Counted from the first letter of the stretch, positions 22,133 to 33,756 are shown. The stretch is DNA of 64,000 nt from Rhynchopus sp. YZ270_cl-10 (GCA_964035575.1 OZ037877.1:1302001-1366000); one strand, 5' to 3'. Numbers and translations: made by a program. The notes: a model not told the origin generated them from the sequence alone.

Positions 22133-22155
22133 AGTTGTTGTTGTTGTTGTTGTTG
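22133..22155. repeat. (GTT)n microsatellite
   Basis: Seven to eight GTT units directly after the kinase gene, probably in its 3' untranslated region. Confidence 0.7.
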
Positions 22156-22268
22156 TATTTTAAAAAAGTCAAAAATAAAAAAGTAAAAATAACGAATTCA
22201 CCACCACAGACGGATCACCTTCAAAGGGTGAAGAGAAAAAAGAGACAACAAAAAAGGGACAAAAAACA

Positions 22269-25177
22269 ATGTCTGACGACGCTGTTGAGCTGCCCTCTGA
22301 TGGGCACACCGCTGTGGTGCACCGCGGTCGCATTGTTGTGTACGGTGGCATGAGGGAGAGCAAGGGGAAGAGCGGGGATGTGTGGGTACTCGAACCGAGG
22401 ACTGGCGCACTTGACTACATCGTGCCTCAGGGCGACGTACCGAGGGGACGCCACTACCACACCGCACACGTCTTCGAAGATCAGATGTACGTGGTGCACG
22501 GCCTCTCCGGTACGCAATCCAGTGCACCCGAGCTGCTCATGCCTGTACTGAACCTCTCGACCTTTGTGTGGTCCTCTGTACGCACCACAGGCGACTTCCC
22601 CCCTGTCCTCTTCAACCACGCCTCTGTGCTGGTCGACAACGTGATCTACATCATCGGCGGCTACGACGAGCACTCCATCGACCACGCCTCTGCGCTGTAC
22701 AGCCTCAACCTCGACGACCTCACATGGCGCCACATTGCCGCCACCAACGCACCCGACCCTCTCTGGGGCCACGTCCTCTGTGCAAGCGGCACAGACCTCA
22801 TCATGCACGGTGGTGTCAACATGAACGACGACAAGGAGTCCTCTGCGGTGTGGGTGTTCTCACTGCGGGAGAAGACGTGGACGAAGCACGACGCAGCCAC
22901 CTCCTCTTCAGCCTCCTCGCAGGGGCAGCGCACAGCCGCCATCGCAAACTACGCATTTGAACCAACAAACACACAACGCCAGCTCCGCCTCCGTGTAGGC
23001 GACCTCATCGACATCACCGCCACAGGCGAGGTCAGCAACGGCGTCAAAGGCTGGCTCAAGGGCATCATCCGCGGACGTGCAGAAGAAGGCGAAGGCTGGT
23101 TCCCCGAAAACCACGTCCGCATCCTCTCCTCAGGCCCCGCACCGTACCAACGTACTTTCCACTCCGCCGCCATGACCGACGCGAACAAGCTCTGCATCTG
23201 GGGTGGTGAAGAGGAGAAGGCACGCAAATTCGACGACGCCTGGACGTACAACATCCAGAAGCGGCGGTGGAAGGAGGTGGCGAAGAACGGTTTGCGGCCG
23301 CCTGCCTCAAACGGCCAGCCGATGGTGTGGCACAGTGGTGTGGGGTACATCCCGATGCTGCAGCGGCGGGAGCTGTGGCAGCTCGACACCTCGCGTGGGT
23401 GGACGAAGCTTGCCATCCGCGAGATGTACAGCGGCAGCGGGAACCTCCGCGGCTCTCCTGCCTACGGTGCAGACCCCATGACACCCACCTCCGTGGTGCC
23501 CGCACACCACCCACCACCCTCACCCTCGCAGTCCTCCTCAGTGCAGAACCTCTCTCAAATCCTCTACGGCCAAGCAGAGCGCGAGCGTGAACACAGCAAT
23601 GCGCACTCCCCTCAGGTCACCGCCTCGCCAGGACAGCTCAGCTCGCACACCACCTACCCGCACCTCACACAGCAGACCTCGTCGCCGCAGCGCAACCACA
23701 GCAACACCACTGTCAACGGTGTCACCATCACACCTGCCAGCGGCGGGAACGTCATCAACATCGACCGCTCTGCGTCCTCACACCGGGGCGACGCTCCTGT
23801 TGTCGTCTACGTCATGGGTGGCGGAGGAGGTGGCAGTGTTGGTGTCCCGCAAAGCCAAATGCTCTCCTACGGCCAGCACCACCCTTCCACCTACAGCGAG
23901 CACTCCCCACAGGTCGCCCCCTACGCCGCAGCAGGCAGCGCTGCGGGGCTGGCAAGCGTTCCGAGCGAACCACTGCGGGAGCCTGCGAAGTTCCGTGTCT
24001 CCAGCCGTCAGCGCACCTCCAGCCCTCATGGGCACATCCCCACAACACAACGTGCCTCGAATGTGCCTCATGAGGACGACAGAATCACGGACATCCCCAT
24101 CGGCTCGCCTGCAAGACGTCCGCAGAGCGAGGCACGCGAGGAGAAGGTGGCGTCGCCTCAGGCACGGTCGCCTACACCACCACCGGCACCAGCGGCAACA
24201 ACAGCGTCAGGCAGGGCAGCCTCACCACAGCAGACATCACTGTCGAGCAGGCCTGCTGCACCACTGTCGCAGCCGGCGGGGGCGGGGGCGCGGGCGAGGG
24301 GGGCGTCCATGGCGACAGGAGTGCGGGAAGGGTCTACGGCAACAACGCCTTTGGTGTCAGCGGCAGGGACAGCAGGGACTGCAGGGACACAACGTGATCG
24401 TGCAGGAAGTTCGTCACCGCAGATGCGTCAGGAGAGTCTGCATGGCGGGGGTGTAGGTGTAGGTGGTGGCGGTGGTGGTGGCAGTGGCGGTGTCGGTGGA
24501 CCCCTCACCGCCACGCCGTCCGTGCTGACACAGTGCCCTGCGCAGGCGGCAACACCGCCCAGGCCACTCATCCCAGTGCAGGGCAGACCGCACTCACCCC
24601 CGAGGAGCACGCCATCCACTCATGGGCTGTACGACCTGTCTCTGGTATGGCATTCTTTTGGAGATGGCAAATGAAACGAGTGGATGTATCTGTTTAGAAC
24701 GTCCTTTTGTACGGTCTCAATTTTAATGTGAATATTTTTCTGTTCCATTCAATAAATTAAGTTAAACCTTCTTTGAATAAACTATCTCAAAAAAACAGTC
24801 TGAAGGTCCGATCGTGAAGGCAGACGGCCCAGCTGGGACCCCGCGCCGCTTGGTATGTTGATTCTCTTCTCTTGAAAAATAATAGAATTTAAATATCAGA
24901 TGTAAACGAAATGGATGTAGGACTGCATGGTTGGGGGTGTCCACCGGTCATGTACCAAGGTACACTGTTCACGAGGGGGCTTTGTATTTCAAGTCAACTT
25001 AAATTTATGCTTTCATTTTTTGAAATAAACCCCCCCACACAGCAAGCAGACCACCTCGTAGGTGATGCAGGCCAGCACGTCAGCCAGCAGCGCAACCCCA
25101 CACGCCGTGAGGTGCTCTCGTGGGGTGCACGCACACCGCTGAGGAGAGATGCAGAGTCGGCACACCTGTGGTGCTGA
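22269..25177 (+). CDS. Kelch beta-propeller protein with an inserted SH3 domain, two exons
   Basis: Exons 22269-24644 and 25043-25177 give 836 residues; the intron is GTATGG...CACAG. Residues about 10-215 hold kelch repeats (VVYGGM, YIIGGYD, LIMHGG, each followed by a Trp/Thr strand). Residues about 223-287 read as an SH3 domain: ANYAFEP, then LRLRVGDLIDI, then GWLKG, then GWFPENHVRIL. Kelch sequence then resumes (LCIWGG, RRWKEV, RRELWQLDTSRGW), so the SH3 domain sits within the propeller. The rest is low-complexity Ser/Pro/Gly with long Gly runs. Kelch propellers and SH3 domains are both protein-binding, so an adaptor is inferred. A CACCACAG acceptor candidate lies near 22209. The intron carries the long form of cassette D. 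Confidence 0.85.
24645..25042 (+). other. Intron of the kelch-SH3 gene
   Basis: 398 bases, GTATGG...CACACAG, phase 0. About a quarter of it is a sense copy of cassette D (24896-25003). Confidence 0.7.
24896..25003 (+). repeat. Cassette D, copy 3 (long form, intronic)
   Basis: Shares GGACTGCATGGTTGG and the TACCAAGGTACACTGTTCAC block with the copy at 15229. It lies inside the kelch gene intron. Confidence 0.75.
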
Positions 25178-25871
25178 AGAAGGGACTAAAGACCCTTTTG
25201 TGATGTATTTGTGAACTGTATTTTTTTTTGTACGCCAGTTGTTAAAAGAACTCTCGCAACGTTTGTCGCTCTCTCTTGGTTTTGTGTGTTTGAAAATCAA
25301 TTCTGGGAAATTCCTGATCGATCGCCCATACAATGGCGTGTGTATCGCCCTGGTATATTCACTCCATTCATGCCAAAAAGCTTTATTTTTCTTTTTATAC
25401 ATCAGACAGAAGCAAACACGTGACTCCCCCGACCCCCCAACTCTCCCCTTAGATCTTTCACCACCTGTTTATTATTTTATCACATTTGGCTTTTTCTTTG
25501 TCCCATCTTTTCCACAGCTTTTCCAAAGGAATGTATGTAAGATGTTTATTCTTCCATGTGAAGTGTTCATCTTCCATCTTCCCTTTTTTCTTCAGTCGTA
25601 AACTTTTCATAAAACTCCCTTTTCAAAAGCAGTGACAGGACGCTTTCCTGTCAAAAAAACGCAACAAAAACTTTTTTTTTTTTAAAGTCGCGCTAAAGTG
25701 CACTCTTGGTGGTCTTCGGTGTATTAGGGAGTAAACCCTAGACGCTTTTTCTTTTGCATCACCCAAAAGTGCAACACTCCGGGGCACAATAACACCGCAG
25801 TTGCTTGAGTGCAGTTGCCCTGGTGTGAGGATGTTTGACAAAAAAATCGATTTTGAATCACTGGGTGATCA

Positions 25872-25947
25872 CATGACTGTGAAAGTAAACGACGTGACGT
25901 TGTGACTTTTTACAACTGTAAAAATCACATTTCCTTTCACTGTCGTG
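25872..25947. repeat. Nested foldback sequence
   Basis: Outer arms GACTGTGAAAG / CTTTCACTGTC and inner arms GTGACTTTTTACA / TAAAAATCAC. About 75 bases, non-coding. Confidence 0.5.
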
Positions 25948-26398
25948 GAAATCGAACGAGAGATGGTTGGTTGACTGTGTCGTCAAACTATCTGGCTTTT
26001 TTTTAATTCTGTGTGCACGGTGCGTTTTAGTCCTTCTCCTTAACATACCTTCTCTGTCAATTGGGATGAGTCTGCAGGCTGTGTGGTTGCAATCTAGTGG
26101 GCAACGAACGAACGAAGCGTGGCCTACTTAAGTGTGGTGCTGAAAGCTCCTGTATGTCAGCGAGGAAGATGTGTGTGAGTCCCTTCCTGATGACGATGAC
26201 GATGATTGTGTGTGGGTTCGAAAAATCAATGAATGGATGTTTATATTCGGAAATATTCCTCGTAAACCAAATATGTGGCGTCAATCTCCGTTCATGTGTT
26301 TCATCTTTCAAGTTTTTTTTTTATGGTTTATGGTCCTTCTATTCAGTAGAATAGTTAGTACATGAAACAATGGTTTATGGGTTTTTTGTGTGTTTTTA

Positions 26399-26443
26399 AA
26401 AGGTGACCCATGCAATGAGGCTTGGACTATCCTACTAACTTTT
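26399..26443 (+). repeat. Diverged cassette C
   Basis: AGGTGACCCATGCAATGAGG then CTTGGACTATCCTACTAACT. Weak stem, tail retained. Confidence 0.4.
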
Positions 26444-26500
26444 CAACACGTGTTTGATAACCATTTGAGGTAATTCTACAGAATATTGGATGGCCCCATG

Positions 26501-26540
26501 ATGTATGTGTGCACGAAACACATTCATCTTTCACGTTTTT
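26501..26540 (+). repeat. Cassette E, copy
   Basis: ATGTATGTGTGCACGAAACA then CATTCATCTTTCACG. A TGTG/CACA stem closes a changed loop. Confidence 0.5.
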
Positions 26541-26740
26541 CGTTTCTTTTTTTCTTTTTCTTTCTTCGTGTGCCTCTATTGTTTAAGTACCAATCTACAT
26601 TTCACAAACGTCGCGTTAGTTGCGTGACAAACAGATGTGGAAGTGTGTGGACAAGGCATATCCATTTCCCCTTCTAAGTTTTCATTTTTTTTTCCTGGCC
26701 GCCAAGTCTGCGTCCAGGTCAGGTGTGTTTCTATTCTTCT

Positions 26741-26775
26741 AGATGCGTGCACACGAGAGGCACTTTCATCTTTTT
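26741..26775 (+). repeat. Cassette E, copy
   Basis: AGATGCGTGCACACGAGAGG then CACTTTCATCTTTTT. Keeps the ACGAGAG core. Confidence 0.6.
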
Positions 26776-26792
26776 CAGTATTTCTTTTTTTT

Positions 26793-26830
26793 AGGCAACT
26801 AAGCGACGGCTCAGATTCATTTTATATTCA
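26793..26830 (+). repeat. Diverged cassette C
   Basis: AGGCAACTAAGCGACGGCTC then AGATTCATTTTATATTC. The loop is shortened while the stem CTAAGC/GCTCAG can still mostly pair. Confidence 0.45.
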
Positions 26831-27095
26831 AAACCCCCTTTTAGATGTGTGTGTCCCCTCTCCAGAGGCTCTTCACTGTTCCAAGCTTGCTTTCTACTTG
26901 GAACGTTGCATTCCTCTGTTTCCCCCCACTACAGTTATTTTCCAAAGAAAAACACATTTTGTTTGTATCTCCTTTCATCTTATATGTATCAAAGATCCTT
27001 TAGCAGGAATGAAGAGAGACAAGGGTGGATACCCCTTCTCTCTCGCCCTTCCCTCACCCTATTTTTTTTTCTCCCCCCCCCGCGGGGGGGAAGCA

Positions 27096-27148
27096 GTGCC
27101 TCTGCGTCCGCCGATGAACGGTGAGGCGTTTGCACTTTCAGCTTTTTT
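27096..27148 (+). repeat. Cassette F, copy 1
   Basis: CTGCGTCCGCCGATGAACGG then TGAGGCGTTTGCACTTTCAG. Shares the 5' block with 30017 and the 3' block with 42850 and 54743. Confidence 0.55.
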
Positions 27149-27444
27149 GTAAGTGTCATCTTTGTTCAAAGTTTTGTAAAAAAGAAAAAAGTATCTTTTT
27201 TGCCTCCCTCTCCCTCTCACCACTTCCCAAGTTAATATAAGGCGATGTGCGACAGGGTGGTCCTGTTAAAGACGAGGCGGAGATTTACCCCCCTCTTCCT
27301 CCCCCCTTCTCCACACCCTCAACAGTTGAAACCCCCCCTGCCCCCTGCCCCCCTCTGAGGTGGAGTTTTTCTTCTCCACAAAAACAAAAAAAAAAAGCAA
27401 AACTGGCTTTCTCTTCCCCCAAGACTGCGTCTGACGCAGACGCG

Positions 27445-29565
27445 ATGTACCTCCGGCAGAGCTGCCCTGCGCGGGGCTGGGGTGGGCAGCAGCAGCCACA
27501 GATCGGAAGGTCCTTTCCGGACTGCCATGATACGAAACGACCGCTTGGGGTGAGGAGGAGGGCAAGAGGGGGCACGAACGAGCCGCTGCAGCCCCCTGGG
27601 GAGTGGGTGGAGAGGAACAGGGTGATGTCGCCTGGCGAGCAGGTGACGCTGTCGGCAACGGCAGTGGATTGGGGATCTATGGAGGACGAGCCGCAGATGA
27701 ACACACTCGACGCGCTGGAGAGACGCATGGGGCACACGTCGCGTGGGCTGTCGCAGCTGCACCACCTCCTCGAGTACCTGCTCTCCAAGATGGTGGACGG
27801 GGCAGCAGAGTCGCGCAGGCACACCCAGGTGCTCTGCAGAAAGCTCATCAAGAACCATATGGAGACATACACAGCGCTTGCTACACTGCGGGCAGTGCTG
27901 ACAGACCTGTCGAAGGATCCGGAGAACTGTCTGCACTCCCTTGAACAGATTGTGGGGTATGAGAGTTGTGTGTGTGTGATTTTTTTTTTTTTTTGGGAAG
28001 TTGTTGGCTTTGCTGACATAGTGAGACACGTTCTTTCCTCTTTTTTTCCCCCAGCGTTCCCACACAGTAACGATTGGTAAAGATGTGCTCTCGAGAGAGG
28101 CACTTTCTTGTTATCTGACAACGTCAACGTACTTTTTACGTGATATTCTACTCCCAAAAACACTATATTATCCACAGCAAAATCGACCCCGTCTCCCTTG
28201 GCTGCACGAAGTCAGCACAGCAGGACCTTGGCAAGCACAACGACATCCCTTCCGCTGCCATGCGCGACACCTGCACGGCAGACTGGCTGTGTATGTCCGA
28301 CGCAGGGACGGTCATCCACCAGGAGCAAGACGACCGTGGGATGCTCTCGGACACGTCCTCCGTCGAGCGCGGGTCGCCATGCAACAGCAGCACCGGGAGC
28401 GTCTCGCTTGAGCGGGACGACGCTGACGCTGACGCTGAGTGTGAGGGTGACTCCACCTCCTATGCCTACAACCCTGCCAGCCCCAACGCAGCCTCACGCA
28501 GCCAACCCGCTCGCGAAGCACTGCGCCTCGCAGTCAACAGCCTCCTAGCATCGGGTGCACCGCACAGCATTGTAGGGCAGGTATGCTCCTTGTTTCAAAA
28601 CCCCCCACGGCTACCCTCTCACATCACTCCCCCTCCAGGCACAAGCTTTGCTGCAGTCGCTCGACGCTGCCTCTGTCGCCACACCACCACCACCACCCAG
28701 CCAGCCCCGTAGTCGCTTCGAACCCCCGCCACCCTCCACATTCGCAACCCTGCAGCTGTCGTCACGCCTCTCCAGTGCAGGGGTACGCTCCGACGCACAC
28801 ACGACACACAACCTCTTCAACGAGACGTCGAGCACCATCCAAACCCTCATCGCCGCAGGCAGCGACGCTGGCCTCTCCTCCCCCACCTCCGCGGACAGCA
28901 GGCACGGCTTCTCCCCCATCAAAGCTACACACTCCCCGCTGGCAAGCCCTGCGCAGGATGTCATGAGTCTAGGCCAGCTTGTCGAAACCGAAGCCATGCG
29001 GGTCACCACACCACGCACCACAATGCGCAACAAACGGCAGTCCACAAGAGCCAGCCCCGTAGGAGACGGCACGACCAACACTCTGGCTAGCCCTGTCAGC
29101 GGACCTCTCGTTGCAGAAGCGATTCGTGCGCAGTTCTTTCCACACCCTCCAAGCCACGTTGTTGTGACCGATGCTGTGTCCGCTGTGCTCTGTATTGCAG
29201 CTATGGCTGGTACTCTGGACAACAGCAGCAACCCTAGCGCGGAAGCTTGCGGAGGGGAGGCTACGCAGGACGGAGGAGAGGACGCAGAGACAGCAGTCCC
29301 GGGGTATTGTTCCTCAGCGTCGTCGTCTGAGCTGAGGAGGAGAGGAGCAGAGGTGGGGGCTGCGAGCAGCAAGAGACGCCACCGCAGCCATCTGCGCTCC
29401 AGCCTTGTGGGAAGCCACTTCCTGCACGGAAGCGGGCCTGCCAGTGCTGCTAGTGCTGTCGGCACTGCACGGCTTGGCCCATTAGGGCCAGACGCATTTG
29501 CGCAGTTCGAAGCAGCGTCGCCCAGGCATATCTACCCACAGAGGAGGGGGAAGAGTCCGAAGTGA
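27445..29565 (+). CDS. Unrecognised Ser/Pro-rich protein with helical N-terminus, three exons
   Basis: Exons 27445-27956, 28178-28580 and 28639-29565 join in frame to 613 residues, with introns GTATGA...CACAG and GTATGC...CCAG. The start at 27445 is chosen because a pyrimidine tract ending in AG lies just before it. The frame is open further upstream but lacks an ATG. Residues about 80-190 look helical (LDALERRMGHTSRGLSQLHH, then LLSKMVDGAAESRRHTQVLC) and may be a small helical bundle. The remainder is disordered, rich in Ser, Pro, Ala and Thr, with an acidic run near residue 265. I recognise no family. The first intron contains a sense cassette E. Confidence 0.65.
28077..28112 (+). repeat. 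Cassette E, copy 2 (intronic)
   Basis: GGTAAAGATGTGCTCTCGAG then AGAGGCACTTTC. Homology extends upstream (GCGTTCC...TAACGATT) to the copy at 7840. It lies within an intron. Confidence 0.6.
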
Positions 29566-30016
29566 AGGGTAGGGTGATGGGATAGTGGGGGTTGTCGAAA
29601 AAAAAAAGTGATTTGGGATGTGTTTGTTGTGCCTTTTGATGTGTGGGCTGTTGATTTTTGTTATGAAAAAAAAGTAAAATTCTGAGCGTTTTTTTTTTCT
29701 TCTTTTTTTTTTTTTTTGACCGCATCCCCGATTTCTGGAAGAAGAAATGGTTTGGGAAATTGGTTAAAAAAAGTTTGGGAACGGGAGAGGGGGGTATAGT
29801 GTTTTGTGCTCGCCTTTCTGGCAGCGCCGAAAGGCCCTGCTAGGGGGAGGCGAATATCTTGGTTTTTTATTGGGTTGGGTGTGATTGTGTTATTTTTTTG
29901 TTGCTTTGCAATCCTTTCTTGACGTTTTGTCGTTCATTGACGTCTGCAGTAACAGCCTTTCAATTTTTCGTTCCTGTTTTTTCCCCCGCCTCCTTTTCCC
30001 CTTCTTTTATGTTTCA

Positions 30017-30066
30017 GTGCCTGCGTCCGCCGAAGAACGACGATGAGACATTTTGCACAGTTTTCG
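30017..30066 (+). repeat. Cassette F, copy 2
   Basis: CTGCGTCCGCCGAAGAACGA then CGATGAGACATTTTGCACAG. Confidence 0.5.
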
Positions 30067-30484
30067 ATTTCTCTTTCTTTTAGTATAATTTTGAAGGATA
30101 TGGCAGTAAAATTGCCTCCCATCGACCGTAGAGTAAACCATCTGATTTTTTCCTGGAATTTTTGGAGTTTAGTGGAGTTTTTTTGGGGGTTAAAGCCTCC
30201 CACCTATAACTACACCTCTCATGTCACTGCACAAAGTCAGACTAGAGTCAAACTCAACAGGGTCTTCTTTCCCCGCTGATAAATACCCCCAAATTCCACC
30301 CAAATTTCAGGAAAAAATCAGGCGGGAGTAGAGACGCAATAGCCCCTCTTTACTTTCCTGATTTTTTCTGCTGAGGGAGCAATCCCTCTAAGCCTTTTGT
30401 TCAGCAAGATATCTGGCCTGCAGACCCCTTTCTTCCTATTCACACACAACGTTCCGTCCCCCCTTCCCCCCCCCCCCTTTTTCT

Positions 30485-30533
30485 TAAGGTGACTACTGTA
30501 CGAGAAGCTTAGGATCATCTTATAAACTTTTCT
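30485..30533 (+). repeat. Hairpin cassette C, copy 6
   Basis: AAGGTGACTACTGTACGAGA then AGCTTAGGATCATCTTATAA and ACTTTT. The left stem arm is diverged. Confidence 0.7.
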
Positions 30534-30543
30534 CTTCATTTTT

Positions 30544-30583
30544 AAGGTACGCTGTCACGAGAGGGCTTTGTATTTCAAGTTAA
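30544..30583 (+). repeat. Cassette D, copy 4 (interrupted)
   Basis: AAGGTACGCTGTCACGAGAG then GGCTTTGTATTTCAAGTTAA. The copy stops exactly at the TTAA where the piggyBac-like element is inserted. Confidence 0.75.
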
Positions 30584-31990
30584 CCCTTTACGGACCACGA
30601 CCGATTTTTTCGATTTGCTAGGATCTTCTCTCCCGTAGGTAAAATGTGATCTGATGCATATTTTTGATCGTACCTGGCCGCAATTGAAAGATTTTGAGCA
30701 GATCTTTCAAATGGAGCAGAAATCGAAATAAAATGAGAAAAATGGAAAATGGAAAATTGAGGAGAGCTGATATTTTTTTCTGAAAATTTTGAAGAAAAAA
30801 ATTATTCCGGCTGCGCACCTGTTTTTTCGGTTTTCGAAAATGGCTTTATTTGAAAGATCGGTTCAAAATCTTTCAAAAGAAAAAAAAATCGATCAAAAAG
30901 TCCTAGTAGATAATGTCTCACTGCATGGAGAGAAGGTACCAACCAACTACATATACCGTAATTGTACAGAGGTTGGACAGTACAAAAGTTGGGGCTTTTG
31001 GGACTTTTGGCCAACTTGGCATGGTGCTGAACAAAGGTGAACGCCGCATCCCACGCACATGTAATCTGTTTTCAGACGCCTGTTTCCCAAGCAAGAAGAA
31101 GTTGTCGACCAACACCCTCCTGCCAGTGTCTCTGTACCTTGACCGTGTTGATATAGATTTTGTACCCCTCCCTGTGGCTTTCCGTACCCTCCCGCCGAAA
31201 TTTCGAAGGGACCCTCCGAAAAAAATTTTTTTGGTCGCGAAAATCGGTCCAAAAACGGTCTAGATTGCCCCATGCGTGGCATTCCGGGCAATTTGAGGGC
31301 AATTTGGCGTGCAAGAGCCATGTGTGGGGCACCATGTGCCCCCATGCTGCACCCCTTATACAGGGTTTTTACAGGCAAAAAATGAAAAACGACAGTCGGG
31401 CACAAAAAGCCACGGATCGGGGCACAAAGTTACATCCCACCCTCCCTTGGCCCTCGGGACTCCTTTCGGGAGGTCAGGGCTTCCCTCGGGCCTTCGGCCC
31501 TCGGGGAGCCCTGACCTCCCTCAAGGGTCCCTCGGGCTTTGGCGGGAGGGAGGGAAATAACCATTCTGTACAATGTTCCTCAAAAGACAAAATGCAATAA
31601 ATACACGGAGAAGAGGCACATCCAGTTCAGGGTCAGGAACTGCAACTACGCGTGTTACTTTGCCCAGTCGCGGGTATTTTCCATTATTTTAGTTTCGTTC
31701 TGAAGACCGTACAAAATGGTTCCCTGCACACCAAAGTTTGAATCCTCTGATGACTCAAGCGCGTCAGAATGGTACATTATTCCCCAAAAATGACCCAAAA
31801 TACCCTATTATGTGATAATGCCGGGTGTGGATGAGAGGGGATGAGAGCGTCAAAAAAAATCGAATCTTGCGTCTTTTGAAAGATTTCGCACAAAATCTTC
31901 TCATTTAAAAAAAAAATCTTCAAAAAGTCCTAGTGGAAGCCAATTTAGGTGGTTGCGTGGACATATATGTCCCCTCTGGTCCTTAAAGGG
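30584..31990. mobile_element. PiggyBac-like non-autonomous DNA transposon
   Basis: Ends are CCCTTTACGGACCA (left) and, reverse-complemented, CCCTTTAAGGACCA (right), flanked by TTAA on both sides (30580-30583 and 31991-31994). TTAA target duplication and CCCTTT termini are characteristic of piggyBac elements. At 1,407 bp with no frame over 150 codons and no transposase motif, it is non-autonomous. The interior carries related AAAGATC/GATCTTTC blocks near both ends and a GC-rich foldback (31468-31520). Confidence 0.8.
31468..31520. repeat. GC-rich foldback inside the piggyBac-like element
   Basis: Arms GGGAGGTCAGGGCT and AGCCCTGACCTCCC pair perfectly around a CCTCGG-rich loop. Confidence 0.7.
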
Positions 31991-32470
31991 TTAAAAAAAA
32001 AATTTTTTTTTTGCACCTCACACGTATTGCAATATCTTTTTCCAACTTTCCTCCCATCTTTTCAAAGGTGCCTCAACACCAGAACCTCTTAGTGGGATCG
32101 CCTTGTTGACCATTTTCTCTATTTTTTCTGTTTTGGTTCTCCCCGCAAAAAAAATATACACCGGTCGACTCTTGAAAAAGGAGTCGAGCAAAAAAAAAAA
32201 AAAAATAGGGGAAAGAAATACTGAACATACACGATTAAATGCAAACAAAACAAAAGTATTCGGGACCCGTTGTCCTTTTATGACATTGTTTTTTTGTCAC
32301 AACAACACTAAAAAAAGGAAACTTCAAAGAGTATCTATTTCTTTTTCCGTCGGTGGGGTCTTGTTACTATGGTAGGAAGCGTGGGCTTGTTATGACATTC
32401 AAGTAACAAGCTTGAGTTTTGTTAGGTAACATAACGTAAAGAAAAAGTAAAGAAAAATGCTCGTCACTTT

Positions 32471-32510
32471 GTTGATGATGTGTGTGCGAGAGGCACATTC
32501 ATCGTTCAAG
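32471..32510 (+). repeat. Cassette E, copy 3
   Basis: GATGATGTGTGTGCGAGAGG then CACATTCATCGTTCAAG. Stem TGTGC/GCACA with a GAGAG loop. Confidence 0.6.
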
Positions 32511-32668
32511 TTTTTTTTTCTTTGCTTGTTACCCATGACACGGCCACCGCGGAAATTAGGTACCTGCGCTCGTAGAGCCAGAACTTCTTCGTTTTCCCCT
32601 CAATTTTTTTCTCCCTTCCCCCAGTATCAATTCAGTGGCGAAGTACACGAGGCTTAGTCGCCTCAGTC

Positions 32669-33426
32669 ATGGTAAGCACTCTGTTTCTCTCTCTCTTTTT
32701 TCCTCATTTGTGGATCCTGTGAATGAAAAAGAACTGTGCGGTTGACCCCCAACGTGGTAGTCATAAATGAAACAATTCACAACCTTTCTTCAACCCCCGT
32801 AGGGTTCCGACAACGATGAGTGGGAGTCTGTGTGCCTGCGAGCTGGAACACGCCGAGTCCCGCCTCAACAGCCATCGAGCAAATGGGTATCGAGCCCTCC
32901 CCATATCCACAGCACACCCCCCAGTGGTTTTCTTTCTCGATAGCAATTACTTTTTTTTTTTATTTCTCTGTTCTCAAAAATTTACGTTCTTCACGGACGA
33001 AATGCGCCGTTCAGTTGTATTTCTTTCAGCAATTTCTTTTTTCTTGGGTTTTCCTTTTACACCTTCTGTTGGTAGGGTACTTGCACTTTCATCCGGATGG
33101 CGGATGCCAGCATCGTTGCGTGGGTCAGTCGGAAGTGCCTGCATCAGCAACTACCATTGTCCCCTCTCTCTCGCCACCCCTTCTGCTGTGCGGGAGCTGA
33201 CCGCTGCACATCGCGAGGAGATGTGCATCGTTCAGTCCTCGCCCATACGTTCCTGTTTTTCTTTTATTGCAACCTTCACCTCCCATGCCCCTATTCCCCT
33301 TCTTACCTGCCTATTTACACGATCTTGGAGCCTTATGCTTTGGTTTTGTTTTCATCATTACAAACAAAAAAGGGGGGACATTTTTTTCTTAAATTATCCG
33401 GATTCCCCAGTGCGGGGCAGAGTTAG
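32669..33426 (+). CDS. Weak candidate small gene, three exons
   Basis: A pyrimidine tract ending CCCCCAG precedes ATG 32669, which is followed at once by GTAAGC. A CCCCGTAG acceptor opens exon 2 (32803-32886, GSDNDEWESVCLRAGTRR...). A possible exon 3 (33076-33426) follows GTTGGTAG. All phases are 0, giving 145 residues. The C-terminal part is Leu/Phe/Cys-rich without a recognisable domain, the splice sites do not start GTATG except one GTATCG, and exon 3 runs into a duplicated segment. It may be chance. Confidence 0.2.
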
Positions 33427-33676
33427 TTCGGAAAATGATATTCTGAAGTTCCTTCGCACTGTACCAGCTTCGTTGCCTCGTCATCCCTGTTCCGGTCTCT
33501 GACACCCTGGTATTCCTCACGCCAAACCTGCTGTGGTTTCGCAGTGTTACACATTTCGTCGATGACTCAAATAACCACTAACATGCATAGAAGATGCGAC
33601 TCGGATCTGAGCATGATTCTCAGATGCGGTAATAACCCGAGAACTTTATAACCCAACAAGCTTGTGGATACAAAGG
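33378..33676 (+). repeat. Duplicated upstream segment, copy 1
   Basis: About 300 bases nearly identical to 34918-35217, from CTTAAATTATCCGGAT to GCTTGTGGATACAAAGG. It marks the 5' part of a 1.5-kb tandem duplication unit that includes the following UBL-WD40 gene. Confidence 0.85.
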
Positions 33677-33756
33677 TTTCTCTTGTTTTTGCAAATAACA
33701 ACAAATCTTGATTTCCTTCACAAACACCACCCCACCCCTCATCTACCTGCCCTTCC

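Larger units (their letters stand above)
25178..27444. other. Intergenic region
   Basis: AT-rich. Holds a TGACAGGA...TCCTGTCA hairpin (25633-25653), a nested foldback (25872-25947), cassettes E (26501, 26741), weak C (26399, 26793) and F (27096). A pyrimidine tract ending CCCCCAAG and GACGCAG just before 27445 is a candidate acceptor. No gene seen. Confidence 0.5.

Noticed and set aside
25633-25653. Hairpin TGACAGGA...TCCTGTCA followed by A-run, like a bacterial terminator
   Set aside because: The window is eukaryotic with spliceosomal introns, so a rho-independent terminator reading is not meaningful.
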